Source: a bacterium UBP2_UBA4780
GTDB taxonomy: Bacteria > Edwardsbacteria > AC1 > EtOH8
Assembly (NCBI GenBank): GCA_002403115.1
Contig: DHHE01000175.1
Coordinates: 1 to 10,872 of the forward strand
Direction of reading: 5' to 3'
Length of the DNA: 10,872 nt
The position numbers were made by a program, and so were the translations under genes. Within the stretch, counting starts at the first letter, position 1. Every line of letters begins with the position of its first letter. This document shows, piece after piece, positions 1 through 7,520 of this stretch. The notes beneath the pieces were generated by a model, which worked only from the letters and a program-made list of their open reading frames with translations, was not told the origin of the DNA and did not search any database.

Positions 1-2
1 TA

Positions 3-86
3 ATTATCTTCCATTACGGCGCCGAAGTCAAGAGGCAATTCGGCTATGCCTTTGCGTTGAAAAGCCTTGACTTTTTCGCCGGATAA
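3..86 (+). CDS. Possible 3' end of an upstream gene (27 codons, partial)
   Basis: One frame is open from the window edge to a TAA at 84-86 and reads IIFHYGAEVKRQFGYAFA and onward to LKSLDFFAG. The mix of aromatic and charged residues, with about 63% G/C at third positions (my count), looks more like a real protein tail than random sequence. The start and most of the gene lie outside the window. I do not recognise the family. The -35 box of the pckA promoter would lie inside this tail, which is common in compact genomes. The evidence is weak because 27 open codons can occur by chance. Confidence 0.3.
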   Translation: MIFHYGAEVKRQFGYAFALKSLDFFAG

Positions 87-96
87 GGGATATAAT
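67..96 (+). promoter_or_regulatory. sigma70-type promoter for pckA
   Basis: A TTGACT -35 hexamer (67-72; consensus TTGACA) and a perfect TATAAT -10 hexamer (91-96) are separated by 18 bp, within the normal 16-19 bp range. The region is locally AT-rich in an otherwise GC-rich window. Transcription would start near 103-104, leaving a leader of roughly 115 nt before the pckA start at 220. The leader (97-219) is GC-rich after position 120 and has short GGCC/CCGG self-complementary runs, but I see no recognisable riboswitch. Confidence 0.75.
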
Positions 97-219
97 TAAA
101 CATTCTTTTCCGTTCCGCAGACGCGGCCCGGCCGGACCGGAACCCGGCGTCCGGCGTTGCTTGGCCGGAGACGGCCCGGGCAATCCTGCCGATCACGAAC
201 AACACATCTGGAGAGTCCG

Positions 220-1806
<1,587 letters not shown>

Positions 1807-1824
1807 AAACCGGAGGACACGATC

Positions 1825-2292
1825 ATGCCGTCCATCAACATGAAGGTCCAGCGCAGCATGGCCAAGATCACCCTGCAATCGGTGCCCGACCAGCCGGGCA
1901 TCGCCGCCGAGGTTTTCTCGGCCCTGGGCGAACAGGGGATAAACGCGGAGCTGCTGTCCAGCATCGCCACCGGCAAGGGGCGGGGGGACATCTCCTTCGC
2001 GGTGCTGGAGGAGGAGCTGGGACGGGTGGCGCCGCAGCTGGAGGCGCTCAAATCCAAGATCGGCGCCAGGAGGACGGTGACCGACACCAGCGTCGCCCTG
2101 ATCTCACTTTACGGGGAAAGGCTTTACAGCGATCCCGGCTTCTCGTCCAGGATCTTCAAGTCCCTGGCTTTGGAAGGCATCAACCTGCAGATGATCAGCC
2201 AGTCTGTCAGCGCCCTCAGCTTCCTGGTCGACCGCTCCAAGCTGGACCAGGCCGCGGCCACGCTCCAGGGGACCGGGGACATCGAGGGCTGA
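1825..2292 (+). CDS. Stand-alone tandem ACT-domain protein (aspartokinase regulatory-domain type)
   Basis: The 155-residue protein consists of two ACT-like ligand-binding modules, about residues 14-78 and 88-150. The first has the typical SVPDQPGIAAEVFSALGEQG turn followed by INAELL and a DISFAV strand. The second has LYGERLYSDPGFSSRIF, then GINLQMISQS and LSFLVD. This arrangement matches the C-terminal regulatory half of aspartokinases (lysine/threonine sensing), but no kinase domain is present or would fit upstream. ACT modules generally bind amino acids and regulate an enzyme or transporter. What this one binds or controls cannot be read from the sequence. A strong SD (GGAGG, 1812-1816) lies 8 nt before the ATG at 1825; ATGs at 1840 and 1858 are less well placed. 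It lies between pckA and kdsB, and kdsB starts 1 nt after its stop, so it is translated from an operon. PckA is an obvious candidate partner, but this is inference. Confidence 0.82.
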   Translation: MPSINMKVQRSMAKITLQSVPDQPGIAAEVFSALGEQGINAELLSSIATGKGRGDISFAVLEEELGRVAPQLEALKSKIGARRTVTDTSVALISLYGERLYSDPGFSSRIFKSLALEGINLQMISQSVSALSFLVDRSKLDQAAATLQGTGDIEG

Positions 2293-2293
2293 C

Positions 2294-3073
2294 ATGCCGT
2301 CCCGGGCCGTCGGGATCATACCGGCCAGGCACGGTTCGACCCGCTTCCCGGGCAAGCCCCTGGCCCTGATCGGCGGAACGCCGATGATCCAGCACGTCTG
2401 GCGGCGGGCCGCGCGGGCCAGGCTGCTGGACGGATTGCTGGTGGCCACCGACGACCGGAGGATTTTCGACTGCGTCAGCGGCTTCGGGGGGCGGGCGGTG
2501 ATGACCTCCAAGGCTCACGCCACCGGCACCGACCGCCTGGCCGAGGCCCTCTCCAAGCTCGGAGCCCGCGGCTCGAGGTTCGGGATCGTCGTCAACATCC
2601 AGGGGGACGAGCCGCTGGTGGCGCCCGGGGCCATCGACGCCCTGGTCAGGCGGCTGCGGCGGGACCCGGCAGCCTCCATGGCCACGCCGGTTTGCCGGAC
2701 GAGGGACCCGGAGGAGGTCCTGAGCCCCAACACCGTCAAGGTGGCCCTGGACCGGAGGGGGCGGGCCCTGTACTTCTCGCGATCCCCGATCCCGCACTTC
2801 AGGGACGGGGGGGCGGGGGAGAGGCCGCTATACTATAAGCACATAGGGTTATACGCCTACCGCCGGGCGTTCCTGAGGCGCTTCCGCTCCTGGCCGAGGG
2901 GGCCGCTGGAGCGGGCCGAGAGCCTGGAGCAGCTGAGGGCGCTGGAGCACGGGGCGGTCATCGCCGCGGTGGTGCTGAACAGGGGGTGGCCGGCGGTGGA
3001 CACCCCGGACGACCTGAAAAGGGCGGCAAGGCTGATGGACGCCAAGCGGCCGGCAAGCCCCAGAAAAGGATAG
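2294..3073 (+). CDS. kdsB: 3-deoxy-manno-octulosonate cytidylyltransferase (CMP-Kdo synthetase)
   Basis: KdsB transfers CMP from CTP to Kdo, giving CMP-Kdo for the lipopolysaccharide inner core, and acts in the cytosol. The 259-residue product is close to the usual 245-260. It shows the N-terminal nucleotide-binding loop IPARHGSTRFPGKPL (9-23), VATDD (50-54), HATGTDRLAEA (75-85; HxSGTxR in E. coli), VNIQGDEPLV (100-109, with the metal-binding Asp), KHIGLYAYR (182-190), ESLEQLRALE (209-218) and VDTPDDL (235-241). All are standard in KdsB. The ATG at 2294 is 1 nt after the stop of the ACT gene and has GAGGG (2284-2288) 5 nt upstream, which suggests translational coupling. It is the clearest evidence in the window for a lipopolysaccharide-bearing outer membrane. 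A specialised sugar-acid cytidylyltransferase (for example for an amino-Kdo) cannot be fully excluded from motifs alone. Confidence 0.94.
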   Translation: MPSRAVGIIPARHGSTRFPGKPLALIGGTPMIQHVWRRAARARLLDGLLVATDDRRIFDCVSGFGGRAVMTSKAHATGTDRLAEALSKLGARGSRFGIVVNIQGDEPLVAPGAIDALVRRLRRDPAASMATPVCRTRDPEEVLSPNTVKVALDRRGRALYFSRSPIPHFRDGGAGERPLYYKHIGLYAYRRAFLRRFRSWPRGPLERAESLEQLRALEHGAVIAAVVLNRGWPAVDTPDDLKRAARLMDAKRPASPRKG

Positions 3074-3104
3074 AAAACAACTTCCAACACAAGCGAGAGG
3101 GACC

Positions 3105-4190
3105 ATGAGAACCAAACTGCGACTGGCCGCCATGCTGCTGATCTCGGCAGGCCTGGCCTTCCTGGCGACTGGCTGCCAGGACCCGTACTTGACCGGGGCC
3201 AACATCACCCTGAGCAAACCACCCGACGAGCTGTCCCAGGACGACTACCGGGCGGTGATCCGCACCCTTCAATCGGCCATCGAACAGGGGTTCCCCCAGA
3301 ACTACGGCAAGTACTACGCCATGCTGGCCTACTGCCACTACAACACATCCCAGTTCAAGCTGACCAGGAGCATGATGGACAGCTCCATCAAGTACTGGCC
3401 GGACAAGGCCGACTCCCTGGGCGAGGTGCTCAAGGGGTACTGGGGCCTGCAGTTCAACCTGTCCCTGGAGCAGCTGAGAAAGGCCACCGGCATGCCCAAG
3501 GACTCGTCCGGGCCATTTGTTGCCAGGGCCCAGACCCACCTCAACAACGCCATGGAGATAATCCCGGACAGGGTGGAGGACTACATCCTCCAGGCCCAGA
3601 TCCACAGGTTCTCCGGCAGGAACGACGAGGCCAAGGTCCTTTTCGAGAAGGCGATCAAGGCCGACCCCAACAACCCCGACGTCCACTACCAGCTGGGCCG
3701 CATCGCCTACGACGCCAAGAACTGGGACGAGGCCGCCATGCACCTGGAGAAGGCCTCCGGCCTCAAGCAGGACAACCACCTCTGGCTCTTCCTGCTGGGC
3801 GAGGCCTATCTCATGAAGGGGGACTATCCCCGGGCCCAGAAGGCCTTCCAGAAGTCGGCCAGCCTCAATCCCGAGGACAAGTACGCCTGGTTCAACCTGG
3901 GGCAGTCCTTCTTCTACGAGGACAAGGACCTGAGGTCGGCCATCCAGGCCTTCGAGAAGGCGCTGGCCGTGGACGATAGTTACATGGAGGCCCTGGACCT
4001 GCTGGGTCTCTCCTACCTGCACAAAGCGGTCCTGGACTTCGACAACGGCATCCGGGTGTACAAGTCGGCCGTGGAGATGCGTCCGGACAAGATCGAGTAC
4101 TGGACCAACCTGCTTTACTGCTACAAGCAGAAGAAGATGAAGGCCGAGGCGGCCGCGGTCGAGAAGCGGATCAAGCAGCTCCAGAAATAG
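3105..4190 (+). CDS. TPR-repeat lipoprotein
   Basis: The 361-residue protein begins with a basic N-terminus (MRTKLR), a hydrophobic stretch (residues 8-20) and the lipobox-like LATGC, so Cys24 should be lipidated and the rest exported. Residue +2 after the Cys is Gln, not Asp, so by the E. coli rule it would go to the outer membrane. Residues about 158-355 form some six tandem tetratricopeptide repeats (for example from 158, 192, 225, 259, 294 and 330) with the usual alternation of bulky hydrophobics, G/A positions and a Pro or Asp at repeat ends. Residues 44-150 are helical with weaker, more diverged repeats. TPR lipoproteins act as scaffolds in outer-membrane assembly or polysaccharide export; the specific role here is unknown. 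The SD GAGAGG (3095-3100) is 4 nt before the ATG. A hairpin follows the stop, and the Wzi-like barrel gene begins 57 nt later, so the two may act together at the outer membrane. Confidence 0.85.
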   Translation: MRTKLRLAAMLLISAGLAFLATGCQDPYLTGANITLSKPPDELSQDDYRAVIRTLQSAIEQGFPQNYGKYYAMLAYCHYNTSQFKLTRSMMDSSIKYWPDKADSLGEVLKGYWGLQFNLSLEQLRKATGMPKDSSGPFVARAQTHLNNAMEIIPDRVEDYILQAQIHRFSGRNDEAKVLFEKAIKADPNNPDVHYQLGRIAYDAKNWDEAAMHLEKASGLKQDNHLWLFLLGEAYLMKGDYPRAQKAFQKSASLNPEDKYAWFNLGQSFFYEDKDLRSAIQAFEKALAVDDSYMEALDLLGLSYLHKAVLDFDNGIRVYKSAVEMRPDKIEYWTNLLYCYKQKKMKAEAAAVEKRIKQLQK

Positions 4191-4210
4191 GCCACCCGAT
4201 TCCACCTGAG

Positions 4211-4247
4211 GCGGGAGGGCGGCCATCGCCGCCCTCCGCTTGATTTT
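4211..4247 (+). terminator. Terminator- or attenuator-like hairpin between the TPR lipoprotein and the Wzi-like gene
   Basis: Positions 4214-4223 pair perfectly with 4228-4237 around a CATC loop (4224-4227), a 10-bp stem that is almost all G:C. Two further pairs (4211-4212 with 4238-4239) form past a single-base bulge at 4213. It is followed directly by TTGATTTT (4240-4247), a T-rich tract of the intrinsic-terminator type. The tract runs straight into the ATG of the next gene at 4248. The hairpin could end the pckA-to-TPR transcript, fully or partly. The SD-like GGAGG of this intergenic gap (4214-4218) lies inside the left arm and would be sequestered when the stem forms. Confidence 0.55.
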
Positions 4248-5858
4248 ATGAAAGACATCGCCAAACCAGCCATTGTCCTGGCGGCCCTGACGCTGCTGGC
4301 CGGGAGCCCGGTTCACGGGGGCATCAGGGACCTTGACCTGAGGCACTGGGCCTATCCGGCCCTGGAGCGCCTCCAGGCCCTGGGATACATCGAACTGCCG
4401 GCCACCAGGCCTTACGCCCGGGACATGATAAGGGCGGAGCTGCTGAAGCTGGACCAAAAAGCCGCCCGGGAGGGGCTGGCTTTCAGCGCCGGGGACTCCT
4501 TTGACCTGGAGAAACTGCGCCAGGAGCTGGGCATCGTCTTCCGGCAGCAGCGGCTGGTGGAGGGCGACATGCTGGTCCTCGGGGACCAGTCGTTCTTCCT
4601 CTGCGGAGACGTCCGGGCCGGGCTGGCGGCCAAGGGCCAGCGGGGCCTGGAACCGGAATGCCTGTTCCGCGGCGACCTGGAGATGTGCGGCGGCACCCAG
4701 GGGAGGTTCGCCTTCGACCAGAGGCTGGTCTTCGAGCTGGAGAGGGAGCGGCAGAAGGTGGAGCGGGTGTCGGGATCGCAGACCTCCTGGCGCGGCGGCA
4801 GCTACTCGGTGGAATGGGCCTACCTCAGGCTCAGGCTGCTGGATCCGCTGCCGGGCGGAGGCGGGCCCCTGCTGGAGCTGACGGCCGGGCGGCAGCAGCG
4901 CTGGTGGGGCCGGGGACGGCAGGGGACGCTGCTGCTTTCCGACAACTCGCCGGCCTGCGACGCGGCCGGCATCCGATTTTACTATAAAAGGATAGGGTTC
5001 GAGTCCTTCGCCGGGGTGCTGGGCGCCGAACAGCGCAGGTTCCTGTCGGGCCACCGGGGCACCCTGGACCTGCCCTGGGGCCTGAGCCTGGGGGCCTCGG
5101 AGGTGGTGCTCTACCAGGCGGCCAACCTGGACCCGGTGTACCTCAACCCCCTGCTGCCTTTCTACGGCGGCCAGTGGAACCAGCGCGACGACGACAACAT
5201 CCTGTGGTCGGCCGACCTGGGGTGGCGGGCCCGGCCCGGCCTCTACCTTTTCGGCGAGCTGCTGATGGACGACGTCCAGTACGAGCAGGATCCGCCGGCC
5301 CCCCAGAAGCTGGGTTTCCTGGCCGGCCTGCACTGGGCCGACCCGCTGGGCGCCGGGGGCACCGACCTCAAGCTGGAATGGGCCGGGAACCAGAAGTGGG
5401 TCTACACCCAGCGGCGCTATCCCAACCGGTACGTGGGGATCGACACCGTCAGCTGCCTGGGCCACTGGATGGGCACCGACGCCGACATGCTGGGGGCCTT
5501 CCTGGAGCGCCGGCTGCATCCCAGGCTGAACGCCGGACTGGGCTACAGCCGGGTTCGCCGGGGCGAGGGCCGGATCCAGCAGGGGATACACTATCCGGGC
5601 GAGCCCTACCTGGGCGGCCCGGTGGCGCCGGAAGACACGGTGGGCGGCGCCTATGTCGGCGACGACACCCGGACCGCCTTCCTCACCGGCACGGTCGAGA
5701 GTAGGGACCTGGGGCACTGCTACCTGGCCTGGCAGCCGGCGACCTGGATTTCCGTTCATGTCCGGGGCTGGGCCGGTTACGTCAAGAACGCCGGCAACCA
5801 GCCTGCGGCCGGCCGCCGCGACGCCGGCTGCGAGGTCCGGCTGACGCTGGATCATTGA
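4248..5858 (+). CDS. Outer-membrane beta-barrel protein, Wzi capsule-assembly family
   Basis: The 536-residue product starts with a signal peptide (basic MKDIAK, hydrophobic core to about residue 18, likely cleavage near 21-25). Residues 26-115 form a small helical region (LRHWAYPALERLQALG). A long strand-rich region typical of outer-membrane barrels follows. Family-type signatures, from memory of the Wzi family, are GRQQRWWGRGRQGTLLLSDN (214-233), the LGASEVVLYQ strand (281-290), LNPLLPFYGG (299-308), DDDNILWSADLGW (314-326), YLFGELLMDD (333-342), LGHWMGTDADML (404-415) and LGYSRVRRGEG (431-441). E. coli Wzi anchors group 1 capsule at the surface; many bacterial homologues are uncharacterised. 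The C-terminus is RLTLDH, not the usual terminal aromatic, so the final strand is atypical. No SD lies between the hairpin and the ATG, but the signal peptide supports this start. I see no capsule export genes nearby, so a capsule role is inference. Confidence 0.8.
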   Translation: MKDIAKPAIVLAALTLLAGSPVHGGIRDLDLRHWAYPALERLQALGYIELPATRPYARDMIRAELLKLDQKAAREGLAFSAGDSFDLEKLRQELGIVFRQQRLVEGDMLVLGDQSFFLCGDVRAGLAAKGQRGLEPECLFRGDLEMCGGTQGRFAFDQRLVFELERERQKVERVSGSQTSWRGGSYSVEWAYLRLRLLDPLPGGGGPLLELTAGRQQRWWGRGRQGTLLLSDNSPACDAAGIRFYYKRIGFESFAGVLGAEQRRFLSGHRGTLDLPWGLSLGASEVVLYQAANLDPVYLNPLLPFYGGQWNQRDDDNILWSADLGWRARPGLYLFGELLMDDVQYEQDPPAPQKLGFLAGLHWADPLGAGGTDLKLEWAGNQKWVYTQRRYPNRYVGIDTVSCLGHWMGTDADMLGAFLERRLHPRLNAGLGYSRVRRGEGRIQQGIHYPGEPYLGGPVAPEDTVGGAYVGDDTRTAFLTGTVESRDLGHCYLAWQPATWISVHVRGWAGYVKNAGNQPAAGRRDAGCEVRLTLDH

Positions 5859-5865
5859 GGCCGCC

Positions 5866-6705
5866 TTGGACAAGCTGAAGGCGGCCGTCGGCCTGACGCG
5901 GCCCGGGAACCTGGCAGTGGTCGGGTTGTCGGTGCTGGTGGGCAGCAGCGGGATGTGGCCCGCGGGCGGGTTCTGGCGGGTGGCGCTGGCGGCGCTTTCG
6001 GCCGTGCTGGTGGCCGGCGGGGGCAACGCCCTCAACGACTACTTCGACCTGAAGGCCGATCTGATCAACCGGCCGGGAAGGCCGCTGCCCGCCGGCCGGA
6101 TCGGCCCGGGCGCCGCCGCCGGCATGGCCGTGATCCTGCTTTCCGCCGGCGCCGCCGCCGGTTGGCTGATTTCGGCCGCCAACGGCCTGGTGGCGGCGGC
6201 CGTGGCCGTGACGCTCTGCGCATACGCTGTCTGGGGAAAACGCCTTTCGGTTGCCGGCAACCTGATGGTGGCCGCGGCCTGCGGGGCGGCCTTCGTCTAC
6301 GGCGGGCTGGCGGCCGGGGCCGTCATGATGTCCTTCTTCCCGGCGGCCTTCGCCCTGCTGATGCACCTGGCCCGGGAGATGATCAAGGACGTCCAGGACC
6401 GGGAGGGCGACCAGGCGGCCGGGGCGGTGACCACGGCCGTCGCCCTGGGTGACCGGAAGTCGCTGGCCCTGGCGGCCGGTGTTTTGGGACTGCTGGTCCT
6501 GCTGACCCCCGTGCCCTTCCTGCTGGGAGCCTACGGCTGGCGCTATCTGGCGGCCGTGGTCCTGGGGGTGGATCTGATGCTGGTTTTCATCATCTACTGG
6601 CTTGTCCGCGACCCGGACCGGGAAAGAATCAAGAACATAAGCTTCTATTTGAAGATCGACATGCTGGTCGGAATGATGGCCGTCTGCCTGGGGCTTTCCG
6701 GATGA
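5866..6705 (+). CDS. UbiA-family prenyltransferase, closest to geranylgeranylglycerol-phosphate geranylgeranyltransferase type
   Basis: This 279-residue integral membrane enzyme has about eight or nine hydrophobic segments and both Asp-rich motifs of the UbiA superfamily. The first is NDYFDLKADLINRPGRPLPA (57-76), with Asp58, Asp61 and Asp65 for Mg-diphosphate binding. The second is REMIKDVQDREGD (170-182), with Asp175, Asp178 and Asp182. The INRPxRPLPxG and REMIKDxxDxEGD forms resemble the archaeal digeranylgeranylglyceryl-phosphate synthase branch, as does the ending FYLKIDMLVGMMAVCLG, rather than UbiA or MenA proper. The family transfers a polyprenyl group from its diphosphate to an acceptor. 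The acceptor here (glycerol-1-phosphate ether lipid, quinone precursor or other) cannot be proved. The start is TTG at 5866, preceded by GAGG (5856-5859) and 7 nt after the previous stop; the first ATG (5953) would remove the first membrane helix. Its end overlaps uppP by 4 nt (ATGA), indicating coupled translation. Confidence 0.85.
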   Translation: MDKLKAAVGLTRPGNLAVVGLSVLVGSSGMWPAGGFWRVALAALSAVLVAGGGNALNDYFDLKADLINRPGRPLPAGRIGPGAAAGMAVILLSAGAAAGWLISAANGLVAAAVAVTLCAYAVWGKRLSVAGNLMVAAACGAAFVYGGLAAGAVMMSFFPAAFALLMHLAREMIKDVQDREGDQAAGAVTTAVALGDRKSLALAAGVLGLLVLLTPVPFLLGAYGWRYLAAVVLGVDLMLVFIIYWLVRDPDRERIKNISFYLKIDMLVGMMAVCLGLSG

Positions 6706-7514
6706 ACCTGCTGCAGGCCGTGATCCTGGGCATCGTGCAGGGGCTGACCGAGTTCCTGCCCGTTTCCAGCTCGGGCCACCTGGTGCTGGCCGAGCGATTG
6801 CTGGGCGTTCCGGCCGGCGACCTGAGCTTCGAAGTGGTGGTGCACCTGGCGACCACGGCGGCGGTCTGCCTGGTCTTCCGCCGCCGGCTGGGGAAAATGG
6901 CCGGGGCGGTCCTCAAGGCCCGCGTCAGGCTCCGCGATGGAAGGCTCAGGATCGCGGACGAGAACCTGCGCCTGTTCCTGCTGCTGGCCCTGGCCACCAT
7001 CCCGGCGGCGGCCGTGGGCTGCCTTTTCGACGACGCGGTGGAGAGGGCTTTCTCCAGCCCGCTGGCGGCATCGACGGGGCTTCTGGTCACCGGCTGCATC
7101 CTGTACGGCACGCGATGGGCCCGGGGCGGGAACACGCCCGTGGACTGGCGCCGCGCCGTCATCATAGGCCTGGCCCAGGCGGCGGCCATCCTGCCCGGCG
7201 TCTCCCGGTCCGGCTCCACCATCTCGGCCGGGATCTATTCCGGGGTCAAACAGGAGAAGGCGGCCGAGTTCTCCTTCCTCCTTTCCATCCCCATAATACT
7301 GGGCGCCGGGGCATTCAAGCTCAAGGACCTGGCCCTCTCGATAAGCCCCCATGGCCTCCTGCTGCTGGGGGGCGGGGGGCTGGCGGCCGGCGTCTGCGGT
7401 TTCCTGGCCATCAAATGGCTGCTGGAGCTGATAAAGCGCAACCGGCTGGAGTATTTCTCATTCTATTGCTGGCTGGTCGGGGCCGCGGGGATCATATGGT
7501 CGCTGACGCGGTGA
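6702..7514 (+). CDS. uppP: Undecaprenyl-diphosphatase (UppP/BacA)
   Basis: UppP is a polytopic inner-membrane phosphatase that converts undecaprenyl diphosphate to undecaprenyl phosphate, the carrier for peptidoglycan and polysaccharide units. Overexpression of the family gives bacitracin resistance. The 270-residue product has the family length and both signature regions. The first is QGLTEFLPVSSSGHL (13-27), containing the (E/Q)xxxE catalytic pair (Gln13, Glu17) and His26. The second is LPGVSRSGSTISAG (164-177) with the essential Arg (169). The rest is alternating hydrophobic helices. The ATG overlaps the TGA of the UbiA gene. The stop (TGA, 7512-7514) is followed 6 nt later, in the same frame, by the TTG start of the diguanylate cyclase. 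Function is secure; its placement next to a prenyltransferase suggests a shared polyprenyl-lipid theme. Confidence 0.96.
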   Translation: MNLLQAVILGIVQGLTEFLPVSSSGHLVLAERLLGVPAGDLSFEVVVHLATTAAVCLVFRRRLGKMAGAVLKARVRLRDGRLRIADENLRLFLLLALATIPAAAVGCLFDDAVERAFSSPLAASTGLLVTGCILYGTRWARGGNTPVDWRRAVIIGLAQAAAILPGVSRSGSTISAGIYSGVKQEKAAEFSFLLSIPIILGAGAFKLKDLALSISPHGLLLLGGGGLAAGVCGFLAIKWLLELIKRNRLEYFSFYCWLVGAAGIIWSLTR

Positions 7515-7520
7515 GTCAAG

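Noticed and set aside
97..219. Riboswitch or structured leader upstream of pckA
   Set aside because: It has GC-rich self-complementary runs (GGCC/CCGG) but no match to a riboswitch core that I know, and such pairing is expected at this base composition.
157..219. N-terminal extension of PckA from an upstream in-frame start at 157
   Set aside because: The added 21 residues are Arg/Gly-rich and atypical for the family, and no good SD precedes the start; the ATG at 220 has both an SD and the usual N-terminus.
2958..6035. Very long open frame on the - strand (over 1000 codons) antisense to kdsB, the TPR, Wzi-like and UbiA genes
   Set aside because: It lies opposite four well-supported genes. 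It arises because G/C-biased third positions remove stops on the opposite strand. Its composition is Gly/Pro/Val/Leu-rich with no domain, and no SD is evident.
7512..7514. TGA recoding that would fuse UppP and the cyclase
   Set aside because: Several unrelated genes here end at TGA at their expected family lengths, and Trp is encoded by TGG throughout, so the standard code applies.
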